From the NCBI GenBank assembly GCA_030710605.1, contig CP092872.1, positions 91,832,127 to 91,896,126 of the forward strand: a stretch of 64,000 bases of DNA, written 5' to 3'. The position numbers and the translations under genes are program-made. Below the pieces are notes generated by a model, which saw nothing but the letters and a program-made list of their open reading frames with translations, made no database searches and was not told where the DNA came from. This DNA comes from Cordylochernes scorpioides. Taxonomy: Eukaryota; Arthropoda; Arachnida; Pseudoscorpiones; Chernetidae. Positions 29,815 to 39,984 of the stretch are shown piece by piece; the stretch's first letter is position 1; the number at the start of each line of letters is the position of its first letter.

Positions 29815-30410
29815 AGATAGTAAAAAAAAGGCTTATATTGGATTGAATAAAAGATTTATTTATATAAAATGAGGGAATTTAAAAGCACGAATGTTTCTTT
29901 TATACATAATACAAACTTCTACTTCCCTTACTGCGATGAAAAATATTATTGGGAGGGCTTGGCTCATCAGTGGTGAACCCTCCCAGCGGTTTCGTCAATT
30001 TAATCCACCAGACCGCTTCTCAGAGCTCTAATACTGTATTGGATCATTCTGCTTATATACGCAGCACTGAAGGGTTGAATTGGCGAAACCGCTGGGAGGG
30101 TTCACCAATGATGAGCCAAGCCCTCCCAATACATATTTTTCATCGCAGTAAGGACAGTAGAAGTTTGTATTATGTATAAAAGAAACATTCGTGCTTTTAA
30201 ATTCTCTAATTTTATATGTATAGATGGCGCGTTATTACTTTGTGTTAAAAGATTTATTTGCCAATATTTCGGCTGGCTGAACGCCAACTTACATACACAC
30301 AGTGTATACAAAAATGTAATGCCTCGATAAAAGTTGGCGTTCAGCCAACCGAAATATTGGCAAATAAATATTTTATTCAATAAAATATATGCATTTCTTT
30401 ACTATCTAAT
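29815..30410. mobile_element. Family C MITE interrupted by a family B MITE
   Basis: Outer family C arms are at 29815-29865 (GGCTTATATTGGATTGAAT) and 30245-30400 (CAATATTTCGGCTGGCTGAACG onward, with its mirror image). A family B element occupies about 29870-30240, with GGCTTGGCTCATCAGTGG, CTCTGAG and its complement. AAAAGATTTATTT occurs on both sides of the insert (29852 and 30247), a possible 13-bp duplication. Confidence 0.65.
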
Positions 30411-30419
30411 ATATATATA

Positions 30420-30985
30420 AGACTTGAAAAGATTGACTTAGGTGTATATGCGAAAAATTATAGCGATCTTAATCTATGGCGGGTTTTCTAGACTTTTAAA
30501 GAATTGGAGGACATTGAAGGCAATTATTTTAGTGAAAAATATTTGCATAATGCGGGATTCAATTCAGAGTCTTGGATATAAAAAAAACGACAGTTAGTTA
30601 CAGTTCAGAAGCTTTGCGAATATTTATTAAAGAAGTTAAATATGTATATTTTACCTTTATTGTACAGTAGAAATATGAAGGTTACCGAGCAATTCTCCAG
30701 GCCATAGAGGAGTTACAATAGAAGGTACCCACAGGGGGTGAGGGTGTCTGGAAAGTAGAGCGTTTACATGGATGGATGCACATCTATTCACATATGTGCA
30801 AGTTGCCCCCGCTCTCTTTTTTTGTCCATTGACATCATTCACTGTATTGACGTGTTTTTAGAAGAATCCAAATTCTCACTTGTTTCCTCAGTCATCTACT
30901 ATAAATTTGAAGAACGAAGTATAAATTTGTATCTTAATCTTTCGTTATAAATAAGGGAAAATAAAGGGAAATGATATTTATATAA
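30420..30985. other. Unassigned stretch
   Basis: AT-rich with a GC-richer part (30680-30820) containing CACAGGGGGTGAGGGTGTC. No recognised gene. Confidence 0.4.
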
Positions 30986-30989
30986 AAAA

Positions 30990-31260
30990 AGCATATGTAC
31001 CAACAATGGAATCTCTATCGTTGAAAATACATTTTAGTCGTCACTCTAGTACTGAACGTTATGGTGATGAAATAAAATGCCCCACAACAATGAGTTTGGG
31101 AAAATTTGACTGATTTCATTACTTCTCTCGTAGGATATTATGAAAACGAAGTCACGCCTGTACTGATGAGGATCATAATCCGAAACTATGGTATACAGGT
31201 TGTTGGCTTTTTGTCTGAATTTATCAAAATAGTGTTGTGAACATATGAGAGAAAGGGAAG
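30990..31260 (+). mobile_element. Family F element carrying an intact hammerhead ribozyme
   Basis: The left outer part reads TATGTACCAACAATGGAATC. The left inner arm ATGCCCCACAACAATGAGTTTG mirrors, imperfectly, the right arm TTATCAAAATAGTGTTGTG. The ribozyme sits between the arms at 31149-31215. Confidence 0.55.
31149..31215 (+). ncRNA. Hammerhead ribozyme, type I, all core residues present
   Basis: CTGATGA at 31163-31169. Helix II pairs GGAT (31170-31173) with ATCC (31178-31181) around loop CATA. GAA is at 31182-31184. Helix III is only two pairs, A31185-T31192 and C31186-G31191, with loop TATG. The cleavage-site nucleotide is A31193 (GTA triplet). Helix I pairs CCTGTA (31157-31162) with TACAGG (31194-31199), six Watson-Crick pairs. 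A further outer helix AAGTCA/TGGCTT is possible. Hammerheads with very short helix III are known from Penelope-like elements and some animal repeats. Predicted self-cleavage is after 31193. Confidence 0.85.
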
Positions 31261-31420
31261 AGTTTCAAGGGAAGAGTTTCTTGCGAAATATATAATGAGA
31301 TTTAGGGCCATAGAGCCCTTCTACAAGAGGTGACGTTATATTCAATCTCACTCGAGCCAATCTAGCTCAAGTCAATTCAATTATATATTTTATAAGACCT
31401 CTTCCTTGGATATATGAAAC

Positions 31421-31810
31421 TAGCCGAATGAGCCGGGCAACGCCCGTGTTTTACCCGATTGAATGTTTTGATTCAAATACTATTTGTTACAATTATAATT
31501 TGGCGCCTTAAATAAATGCATATGTTAGTTAATAACTATAGCCTATGTGCTTTATCTGTCTATGTACTGTTGGCTTCCGTAGGCGTCTCTTACTGGGAAA
31601 AAGAAAGAGAGGATTCCATTTGGTTATTAACTAATATATGCATTTATTTAAGGAGCGACCCGCTCCAACACAATAGTTACAAAAATGGGGGGGGGGGGGC
31701 AAAGGTGGCGTGATCGTAGCCGACCAATAGGAGGGCGCCATTCCAAAAAAAAGCAAACCGTGACAGAGGCGACGAAGAATGACGCTCGTAACTTTATATA
31801 GAATGGATTA
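31421..31810 (+). mobile_element. Family G element
   Basis: It starts ACTAGCCGAATGAGCCGGGC, then AACGCCCGTGTTTTACCCG, and ends near AACTTTATATAGAATGG. A (G)n run of more than ten lies at about 31687. It shares its start with 6171. Confidence 0.5.
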
Positions 31811-31894
31811 TTATTTCAGGAATTCTGGCGCCTTCTCCATGACCACCGTAGCTTTCTATACTAAAATGATGAACCAAAATACATGGTTTTAATG

Positions 31895-32015
31895 CATTAT
31901 TATATAGAAAACGCTAGCTTTCAAGCGATAATCGTTTTTCAACGGGCTTAATAAAATATCGACTTTATCCCCGTTAAAGAGCAATTATCACTTAAAAGCT
32001 AGCGTTTTTTAATAA
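31895..32015. mobile_element. Small inverted-repeat MITE (GCTAGCTTTCAAG ends)
   Basis: AAACGCTAGCTTTCAAGCGA near 31909 mirrors ACTTAAAAGCTAGCGTTTT near 32009. A longer relative with the same ends, TTAGAAATGTTAGCTTTCAA and AAGCTAGCATTTCTAA, is at 57594-57805. Confidence 0.6.
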
Positions 32016-32019
32016 AAAG

Positions 32020-32320
32020 AAACTCATTGTGAGAAAATATTTTGTAATTTTAAAACTTTTTTCACAATTTTTTCATGAATATTATTATATAGGAAATGCA
32101 CCTCTTTTGTTACATGGATATCATCGTCCCACAACTTCATATTGTAAAAAGGAATAAATTTGATAAAAAGATTGATTTAGCAAAATTTCTGTTGGCTGGA
32201 CACGACTAACCTTTTCAAAGTATAACAACGTATTTCTTTTGTATACACAAGCGCAGTGCCAAACATGACCTCAATATGTTATATATAAAAAATGTATATT
32301 ACAATTATAATTATTTTATT
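32020..32320. other. AT-rich spacer
   Basis: No recognised feature; a fragment ATGCACCTCTTTTGTTACAT near 32095 resembles the outer end of family F. Confidence 0.35.
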
Positions 32321-32326
32321 TCCAAA

Positions 32327-32355
32327 GCGCTATATCCCGCAAGGGATACTTGCGC
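32327..32355 (-). other. LINE 3' UTR hairpin, copy 2
   Basis: GCGC (32327-32330) pairs with GCGC (32352-32355); TATCCC (32333-32338) pairs with GGGATA (32343-32348) around loop GCAA. The same architecture as 24953 with substituted pairs. Adjacent sequence to about 32470 may be LINE 3' UTR. Confidence 0.65.
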
Positions 32356-32619
32356 CAAACAAGGGGAAAAGTTTATTTACATAAGTTATTTACATTATTC
32401 AACGCATGAAAACATTAGAGATCCAGATTTTGTAGAAATTAGATACAATAAAAGGAAATTATGTTTTAAAAGTATCATAATATATGAATAATTACTTATA
32501 AATTATTGTCCATTTGGATGAGGAAAGCAAAGATTAGAAAGCGGTTGATTTCACACTCGTCTTTTCAGTGATACGCTAACATATGCACGGTGTGGCCACT
32601 GGACACGTCAGACCTGGAG

Positions 32620-32740
32620 GCTGTTGTTAGGTTCTGTGCTGCCTGGAGTATAGGAACTCCATCTATGCTTCCTTCCTACGGTGAATCTATATAAGACCGG
32701 TGGTCTTAATAAATCTGTATGTTTGTGTTTGTTTATTAAA
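32620..32740 (+). repeat. Dispersed LTR-like fragment, copy 2
   Basis: TACGGTGAATCTATATAAGA, GTCTTAATAAA and a GTTTGTGTTTG tail match 21470-21515. Confidence 0.45.
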
Positions 32741-32765
32741 ATATTATATATTCATATGGCATTAA

Positions 32766-33005
32766 CGCGTCATCTATACATTAGAAAGGAAAAATTAAAG
32801 ATCAAATGTTTCTTTTACACATAAAACAAACTTCTACTATCCTTAATGGGATTTTAAAAATATTAGGAGGGATTTGCTTATCAGTGGTGAACCCTCACAG
32901 CGGTGTTACTAATTTAATCTATCAGACCGCTTCTATGAGCTTTAATACTGTATTGGATCATTCTGCTTATATATGTTACACTGAAGGGTGGAATACGGGT
33001 AATTG
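32766..33005. mobile_element. Family B MITE, diverged copy
   Basis: ACAAACTTCTACTATCCTTA, TTATCAGTGGTGAACCCTCA, CAGACCGCTTCTATGAGC and TACTGTATTGGATCATTCTG follow family B order. Confidence 0.6.
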
Positions 33006-33059
33006 GTATTTAGAACCCCAGGAAACCTGTTTATAGCTATATTTTCTCGATCTTCTATA

Positions 33060-33185
33060 ACCAAATCTATATAACACGGGCATATATAAGCCGCCCCTCC
33101 TGTATTAACGAGGACTTTAGTCAGAAACCATTGTATACAAGTTGGCTTTCATCTGAATTTGCCAAATACTAATGTTGTAGCTTAT
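33060..33185 (+). ncRNA. Hammerhead ribozyme, decayed
   Basis: CCTGTA is followed by TTAACGA instead of CTGATGA. Helix II (GGAC/GTC) and GAAAC remain (33130-33165), then GTATACAAG and the family F right arm. Core mutations make it inactive by prediction. Confidence 0.4.
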
Positions 33186-33660
33186 TTATTTATTTATCAA
33201 ATCAGACGCGATATCCCTACAAGGTATGCTTGCGTCAATAACAACACTAAATTCAGATACTATATTACAAAAAAAAAATTAAATAATTACAAGATTTGAA
33301 AAGATAAGAAAGAGGACATTAAAATCATTCTTGATTTTACATCACAACCAACAAAATAAACAAACCAAAAAAATATACAGATAGGTAGTAATTAAGGTTT
33401 TTTTAACCAAGAGAGAAAATCATAGATATATTTACAGAATTTTCTAAATTTAAAATACGAGTCCTTACTATCTACAAACATAAAAAGATCCTTGTATTCG
33501 ATGTTTTCCCGGTTTCTGTAGTTCTGGAAGATTGGGCACTCAAGAAGCAGATGACTGGAATCCTGCTTTCTCTTTCCACATAAACATCCCGGATCGTCTA
33601 TAGCTCCTATTCGAAACAGAAAATCTCCGAAATTTCCATGACCAGTAACGAATTGCACAT
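33186..33660 (-). mobile_element. LINE 3' fragment, 5' truncated, copy 2
   Basis: Minus strand: C-terminal coding end (33392-33658), 3' UTR, hairpin at 33205-33236 and a TAAA-rich tail (plus TTTATTTATTTA at about 33185-33198). Same family as 24938-25278. Confidence 0.8.
33392..33658 (-). pseudogene. LINE ORF2 C-terminus with CCHC motif
   Basis: 88 codons corresponding to the last part of the reverse-transcriptase protein at 37437. Shared blocks include QFVTGHGNFG, DPGC.CG, a DSSHLLLECP segment and a KFCKYIYDFL-like end. The cysteine/histidine set (CxC, H, C) is the zinc-binding motif found at the C-terminus of R1/I-type LINE proteins. It lacks everything upstream, as expected for 5' truncation. 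Confidence 0.8.
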
Positions 33661-33669
33661 TATTCTCTA

Positions 33670-33910
33670 CTATCGCATTTAGGTTTGGTACTGGGGTGAT
33701 ACATTAGTTAGGGAGGCACATCGTTATAATACATTTTTAAAGGAAGAGGTGTCTCTCTTGGTATAGATAGTAGTATTTATTACAGGAAAAGTGTCGCAAA
33801 ATTTTATTGGTTGACCGTATCAAGAGCTTTTAAACCTAAAGATTATTTGACGAGTATAAATTGAGAACTGCGAAAATGTTTTGTGTATATTATATATACA
33901 AAATAAGTTT
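33670..33910. other. Spacer with a family F outer end
   Basis: AATACATTTTTAAAGGAAGA and GGTGTCTCTCTTGGTATAG at 33730-33770 match the outer end of family F. The remainder is unassigned. Confidence 0.4.
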
Positions 33911-34095
33911 GCTTTTCAACAAATACTTCCGATTTTACACTCAATATTTAATAAATGTATTCAAATAGGATACTTCCCAAAAAATGGAAAACAGCAGCAC
34001 TCAAAATAATAGCCAAACCCGGCAAAACCAATTATGAATCAGCTAAAAGCTACCGTCCGATATCTTTATTATAAAATTTTTCAAAGATATTAATT
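33911..34095 (+). pseudogene. LINE reverse transcriptase fragment
   Basis: Plus-strand sequence equivalent to residues about 8-65 of the minus-strand protein at 37437-39086, including GYFP, KKWKTAALKIIAKPGK and SYRPISLL. A stop replaces the Ser after PISLL. The fragment starts and ends abruptly. Confidence 0.8.
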
Positions 34096-34099
34096 TAAT

Positions 34100-35195
34100 A
34101 GGTTACAAAGGGTTTCATATTTTATGTGCAAAAATTGTTATTGAGAGCAATCAAAGATTGGTCTTTTAAAGAATCTACGAAGCTTTTTAAATGGGTGCCC
34201 CTAGCTCGCTGTAAAATTGTGTACTCTTAAAGTATAAACATTATTGATTCATAGGATTATTTTTTCGAATTGTTTACTCTTTTTTTATATAATATTTCTC
34301 TATGCAAATTATCGTCAGTATGTGAATAAGATAATCTTTTTATTATCGTTCTTTGGAATTTACGTCAGTCGAGGAACTATGAGGCTCAAAATATAATGAA
34401 ACGCTCTCTCAATAAAAATAAAAATTTTACTCGAATTTAACTTCCATTTTTACTCGTAGTATAGCTTCTCGGCGAGTATTTCAAACAACAGGTTAATATA
34501 GAAATGATGTACAGTATGTAAATGTGCCGCATGAGCAGCGAATGTGAAAGACCCCGAGGCGACAACAGAAAAGAAAAGACTGCATGTGGGAATAAAGAAT
34601 TCACCCATCCGTATAAGTATTCAGATCCCCTTCCTGTGGGGACTTTTTTTTTTTTTTTCAAGATCGAACCCCCTCTCCCCAATTTTTTCCCTCCAGTTCT
34701 CTTTCCTTCCTTTTCTTCTTCAAGTGGACCTATGCCTGAATAGAAGAGAGAGGCGTTAGGTTTTAATTATATCTATTACACCAGTTTTTTACACCTTCAT
34801 GAGAATGGCATAGACACTTTTATTTGAAAAGATATTTTGAAACTTATTACTAATCAACTTATAGACATATATATATATATATACAATTATTCGTCAATAA
34901 ATCCCTAATATATGGCTTAATTATTCTTTGATAAAACCTATTTAAAAAAGGGTCATATTTTTCTAAATTCAAATACATTCAAACACATAAAAACTTCACA
35001 TTACACTAATTTATCATTTTGGTTAGAAACAGAAATATTAAATATTGTAACGGGAATGAGGATGAGAAATCGTTCGAGTTAAAAATAAATAAATATATTA
35101 AAGTATCTATTGATAAAATAAAAATGATTCGATATCGCAGTTAAAAATGTATATCTAATCATGACTAAAGAACATTCAATATTCAATTTATTGAA
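34100..35195. other. Stretch without recognised genes
   Basis: AT-rich except 34520-34760, which has GC-richer, pyrimidine-rich sequence with a long T run. No assignable reading frame. Confidence 0.4.
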
Positions 35196-35197
35196 TA

Positions 35198-35517
35198 TTG
35201 ACCGATAATATTTTCAAAATTTGTACTCTTTGAACGAAAACTTAGTTGAAAGCGTGTCAGGGGTGTAACAAAAATGGTTACGCAAAGGCTAACAAGGCAA
35301 GAAAGGTTAAAAAATAATATTCAATAGAAGCAATTCAATTAAGAATATAATTATTAATTTACTGGTGATATATATTTACTGATAATATTCCAAAAATTGT
35401 GCTATTTTGACCGAAAACGTAGTTGAACGCGTGTCAGGAGTGTAACAAAAAGAAGTTACGCAAAGGCGAACATGGTAAAAAGGTAAAAAAAAAAACTATT
35501 CAATAGAAGCAATTCTC
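35198..35517 (+). repeat. Direct duplication of about 180 bp
   Basis: The order TTTGACCGAAAA or TTTGAACGAAAA, GTAGTTGAA, GCGTGTCAGG, GTGTAACAAAAA, GTTACGCAAAGGC and CAATAGAAGCAATTC occurs twice, about 181 bp apart. Confidence 0.7.
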
Positions 35518-35749
35518 AGGCAGTGAGCGGGAGATGCAAAAGGCGTAGCACTCAAGAAGGTGAGAAGGAATCTTGCTTGGATGCCTTCAACCAATTGGAG
35601 GCAATTTAACAATTTAGGTGGGGGGGGGGGGGGACATGGTCTGCGGGAGAACAATGCATCCTTCAGGCATTTTGCATCGTCTGAATCCATTTACATAATT
35701 CCTCGTTACATTGATGGATCTATACCTAAGTTATGTTTGAAGTTCTTCG

Positions 35750-36890
35750 CCGCTTTTCATTTTCAGAATCTTCTTTGATCATCTCTTAATCAGCATATTA
35801 CGTATCTTTGAAACTTCTTCGAGTTCATTTCGGAATTAGTGTACGATTTTTATTTGTATATTTTAATGTCAAGATTCTTCAAAATATTCTTAATCCAGTA
35901 TATTACATTTCTTCGCTGATTTTCATTTTCAGTATCTTCTTTGATCATCTCTTAATCAGCATATTACTTATCTTTGAAACTTTTCATTTTGAAACGCTTC
36001 TTCGAGTTCATTTCGGAATTGGTGTACCATTTTTATTTGTATATTTTAATGTGCAGATTCTTAATTATCATTTTTGAATCCATATATTACATTTATTAGC
36101 TGATTTTCATTTTCAAATCTTTGATCATTTCTTAATCAGCATATTACACTTATCTTTGAAACTTTTCATTTTGAAACGCTTCTTCGAGTTTTTATTTCGG
36201 AATTGGTGTACCATTTTTATTTGTATATTTTAATATGCAGATTCTTCATTATCATTTTTAATGCAGTATATTACATTTCCTCGCTGATTTTCATTCTCAG
36301 AATCTTCTTTGATCATCTCTTAATCAGCATCACACTTATTTTTGAAATCTTTCAATTTGAAATGCTTCTTCGAGTTCATTTCGGAATTGGTGTACCATTT
36401 TTATTTGTATATTTTAATGTGCAGATTCTTAATTATCATTTTTAAACCCATATATTAACTTTCTTTGCAAGTTTTCATTTTCAGATTATTCTTTGATCAT
36501 CTCTTAATCAGCATATTACCCCTTTCTTTGAAAGTTTTCATAGTTAAACGTTTTTTCAAGATGATTACGGAATTTGCATATATTTATATTAGTATATTTT
36601 ATTGTTTAGATTATTCATTATCATTTTTATGAACCAGCCTATTACCTTTCTTTAAAAGCTTCTTTTAGCTACATTAGCTTTCTTTGCTCACATCTATTTT
36701 CAAATCCTTTACTAATTTCTTGTATAACACCAGACTACGAGTATTAAATAATTACTTTCGACTTTTCATTTTCAGGTTTATCATTAAGATTTTTAATGAG
36801 CATTTTACCTTTATTGCAGATATCAATTTTCAGTATATCTCATTATTATTTTTTAAACAAGAGTGTGTCGCCTTTTTCTTTTCATAATTA
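35750..36890 (+). repeat. 183-186 bp tandem repeat, about six units
   Basis: CGGAATT followed by GTGTACCATTTTTATTTGTA recurs at 35831, 36014, 36198, 36382 and, diverged, 36568. Units also share CTTTGATCATCTCTTAATCA and GCATATTAC. Divergence rises toward 36890, consistent with an old array edge. Confidence 0.85.
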
Positions 36891-36945
36891 CATGATATAT
36901 ATTTTTTATTTTTAAAATTCCTTATATGGATATTTAATTTAAATA

Positions 36946-37117
36946 CAGTCGAACTTGGATAATTCGAACCCCAAGGGACCATAAAAAAATTCGAATTATC
37001 CAAAAATTCGAATTAAAAACGGAAATTTTATTTATTTCAAATTCTAGGGACCAAGATAAATATTCGAATTAAAGAGGTTTTCGAATTAAAGAAGTTCGAA
37101 TTATCCAAGTTCTACTG
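36946..37117. mobile_element. Pogo/Tigger-like MITE
   Basis: The ends CAGTCGAACTTGGATAATTC and GAATTATCCAAGTTCTACTG are inverted repeats flanked by TA on both sides (36944-36945 and 37118-37119). A CAGT start, TA duplication and repeated TTCGAATT blocks are typical of Tigger-type non-autonomous elements. 172 bp, no coding capacity. Confidence 0.8.
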
Positions 37118-37219
37118 TATATATTTTATTATTAATTTTAATTTTTAAAATATTAATTTTAATTTAAATATATATTGTTCTTTAATTTTTATTCAACTTT
37201 ATTCAACTGTAAATACAAA

Positions 37220-37248
37220 GCGCGATGTCCCGCCAAGGACACTGGCGC
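37220..37248 (-). other. LINE 3' UTR hairpin, copy 3
   Basis: GCGC (37220-37223) pairs with GCGC (37245-37248); TGTCC (37226-37230) pairs with GGACA (37237-37241). Compared with 24953 an A-T pair is replaced by G-C, preserving the stem. Confidence 0.7.
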
Positions 37249-37436
37249 CCAAAAGAAAGCAACACAAGAGAGAGAGAGAGGGAGAATCTATTAACATATG
37301 CTCAAGGCATTTACCAAATTCCTGAAATTGATTTCAAACAAGCATACTATATACATAGGTAATTTAATTTAAACACATCTCAAAATAAAGAAAAAAGGAA
37401 AAAAAAAAATCATATATACAGCACATAGTTAAATAC

Positions 37437-39476
37437 CTAACACATGAGATTATTTAAAAACTTTGATATATATTTACAAAAACTATTGAATACAATGTAT
37501 GAATCCCTGCTGGATATCAGTTCTCTTGGATCGGTACAGAGAATACCGTTATTGAGTCTGTAGTCTTGAAATGCTGGGCACTTAAGTAAAAGGTGAGTAG
37601 AATCTTGAGTGCGGCTTCCACAAAAACAGCCCGGATCCTCCGATGCATGGATTCTTACCAGAAAACTTCCGAAATTACCATGGTTGGTTACAAATTGTGT
37701 GTTGTGGAAATTAGGGCGAAAATAACTTGGAATACCCCGGTTGAAAAAACTTGTAAATGTCTCGTTTGTATTATTCAGTAAGAGCAACATTCTTTCGTCT
37801 ATATAGGATTTAGTTATAAAGGGAATATCGATGTTGTATTTTTGCTTGTCCTCGAACGATAAGTTATTTAAGTCATATTTCATATTTTTTGCTTCAATGT
37901 AATCTGCAATCAATGGAACCCTAGCCAAACTGTGAACACAGTTGTACGAAGTTGTCTTGTATGCTTGAATGCTCCATATTAGTATCTGATATTGCATTGA
38001 GTTTAATTTTTGTATCGATTTTTTGTTTAAAAATTTGAACCAGATTTCTGATCCATATGTTAAAGTTGATCTGAATAAAGATTTATACAATGTAATTCTT
38101 TTATGGGAGCTCAAACCCCATGATTTGCTGCACAGAGAGAATAGAAAATTTTTTATTCTTAGAGTTCTGCTCACTATTTCCTCTATATGAAAAGCAAAAT
38201 TTAATTTGTTTTTTCTTCTATGATTCGCAATTGTTATTCCCAAAATTTTTATTTTTTGTACTGGTGAAATTAATCCACTCTTAAATTTAACTGGGATCTT
38301 CTCTTTATTATGCAAGAATAAAATGTTTGTTTTTTCGGGACTGATTTCTAACTTGTTCTTAATACACCACAATTCGATAGTATTTATTGCTTCCTCTATA
38401 ACTGTTTTTAGTGATGTTAGATCTTTATTCCAGCATATGATCGAAATATCATCCGCATAACAAATCAACTCACTATTGGGCACCTGAAAATTCAACAGCA
38501 AATCGTTCAACAAAATTGTCCACAGAAGTGGAGAAAGCGGACCGCCCTGAGGACACCCCTTAGTAATTGGCTTTGAAGTTGTTAGATTGTCGTAACTGAA
38601 TGAGATGATCCTGGAATTTAAATATGATTGTAGAATTTTGATCAGTTTTTCCGGTAAATTGTCTGAATCTATTCTTTTGATGATCGCTGGCCACCAGGCA
38701 TTATCAAAAGCCCCCGAGATATCTATTGTAATTAGTGCCGACAGTTCTTTTTGCTTATGCTCCATTAAAACATCGATTACAGTATTCAAAGCAGTGATAG
38801 TTGACTTTGTCTTGATAAATCCGTGCTGCCTCGAGCTTAACAGATTGTTTTGAATATAAAATTCATATATTTTATTTTTGAGAATTTTTTCTAGAATCTT
38901 TGAAAAATTGGATAATAAAGATATCGGACGGTAGCTTTTAGCTGATTCATAATTGGTTTTGCCGGGTTTGGCTATTATTTTGAGTGCTGCTGTTTTCCAT
39001 TTTTTTGGGAAGTATCCTATTTGAATACATTTATTAAATAATGAGTGTAAAATCGGAAGTATTAGTTGAAAAGCATTCTTTATCATATTATTACTAATAT
39101 TGTCTGGACCAGGAGCTTTATTTACATTAATTTTGTCGATTATCTCTTCTATTTCTTTCTTATGAATATTGCATGAGTTGGAGTTTGTAAAATTCGGTGT
39201 ATAGTTCCTTATTGATATATGGTGAGCAGTATCCGATATAGTTGTATCATCAGGAATTAGTTCATCAATCAGATCTTTTATTACAGATTCTTTAGAATCT
39301 ACTGGTGCCTGTTCAATTATTGGTAATCCCTTTTGTTGATTAGAGGAACTCAGTTTTTTTAAGGTTCTATAGGCGTTTCCAAACGGATTATTAGATCCAT
39401 TTTCTTCTATAAAATCTCGCCAACTATTCCTCTTAGCTTTTCTTATACTATTATTATAGTATATGATTTTACAAAA
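37437..39476 (-). CDS. LINE reverse transcriptase (ORF2 part)
   Basis: An open frame of 680 codons with no internal stop; the first Met is at 39086 but homology begins further upstream (VNKAPGPDNI-like block before it), so the true start is lost. Residues counted from that Met: SYRPISLL at 51-58, IDISGAFDNAWW at 121-132 with catalytic D122, GCPQGGPLSPLLW at 177-189 and YADD at 210-213 with the other catalytic Asp pair. The thumb and C-terminal domain follow, ending with a CCHC-like motif (C487, C489, H498, C503). The motif set matches the R1/I group of non-LTR elements. The upstream boundary is an in-frame TGA at 39477-39479, close to an apparent frameshift. Without an endonuclease it is not autonomous. 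Confidence 0.9.
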   Translation of the reverse strand, partial: FCKIIYYNNSIRKAKRNSWRDFIEENGSNNPFGNAYRTLKKLSSSNQQKGLPIIEQAPVDSKESVIKDLIDELIPDDTTISDTAHHISIRNYTPNFTNSNSCNIHKKEIEEIIDKINVNKAPGPDNISNNMIKNAFQLILPILHSLFNKCIQIGYFPKKWKTAALKIIAKPGKTNYESAKSYRPISLLSNFSKILEKILKNKIYEFYIQNNLLSSRQHGFIKTKSTITALNTVIDVLMEHKQKELSALITIDISGAFDNAWWPAIIKRIDSDNLPEKLIKILQSYLNSRIISFSYDNLTTSKPITKGCPQGGPLSPLLWTILLNDLLLNFQVPNSELICYADDISIICWNKDLTSLKTVIEEAINTIELWCIKNKLEISPEKTNILFLHNKEKIPVKFKSGLISPVQKIKILGITIANHRRKNKLNFAFHIEEIVSRTLRIKNFLFSLCSKSWGLSSHKRITLYKSLFRSTLTYGSEIWFKFLNKKSIQKLNSMQYQILIWSIQAYKTTSYNCVHSLARVPLIADYIEAKNMKYDLNNLSFEDKQKYNIDIPFITKSYIDERMLLLLNNTNETFTSFFNRGIPSYFRPNFHNTQFVTNHGNFGSFLVRIHASEDPGCFCGSRTQDSTHLLLKCPAFQDYRLNNGILCTDPRELISSRDSYIVFNSFCKYISKFLNNLMC

Positions 39477-39479
39477 TCA

Positions 39480-39980
39480 TCAAAAGACCCTTTTAACAGC
39501 GTATATATTTCAATTTTCTCATATATTATTTTAATGATTTTTCTAGTAATCGACACTTTTTTTAAAGAATATTTACTTTTTTTCAAATTATTCTTAAATC
39601 ATAAAATATCCTGTATTTCATCTTTATTCCTACCATATTTTCTATATAAGATTTTATATTTCCTTTTTGAAAATATCTTGAAAATGCTTTATTCGTATAT
39701 CTTGAAGCTGTATAACAATTGGAACAATTCAAACATTTCAACTTATATTACATCTTTTTATTTTGAGGTATACTTGGCTAACTCTTCTTCGCACTCTAAA
39801 AATAAAAAAAATAAAATTAATTTTAAAAACACGAAGTTATTTTAAATCTTTATATAGCATTGAATATAATTTTGCGTGAATTTATTATATATATAAATTT
39901 ATTGTTTGAAATTGATCAATTGCATTTTTGTTTTCAAAAATATTTTGAACTATTTAGTCTTTATATTTATTTTTTTTAAT
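39480..39980. other. Decayed LINE edge and AT-rich DNA
   Basis: The first few hundred bases probably continue the LINE in shifted frames. Beyond about 39800 nothing is recognisable. Confidence 0.4.
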
Positions 39981-39984
39981 TAAA

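Larger units (their letters stand above)
37208..39800 (-). mobile_element. R1/I-like LINE, 5' truncated or decayed
   Basis: It comprises a reverse transcriptase frame, a 3' UTR with hairpin (37220-37248) and an AATAAA-rich tail (plus 37180-37208). Upstream of 39479 the same protein seems to continue after a frameshift (a SFDDF.KSY-like segment around 39440-39500), then becomes unrecognisable. No apurinic endonuclease domain was found within the window. Confidence 0.8.
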
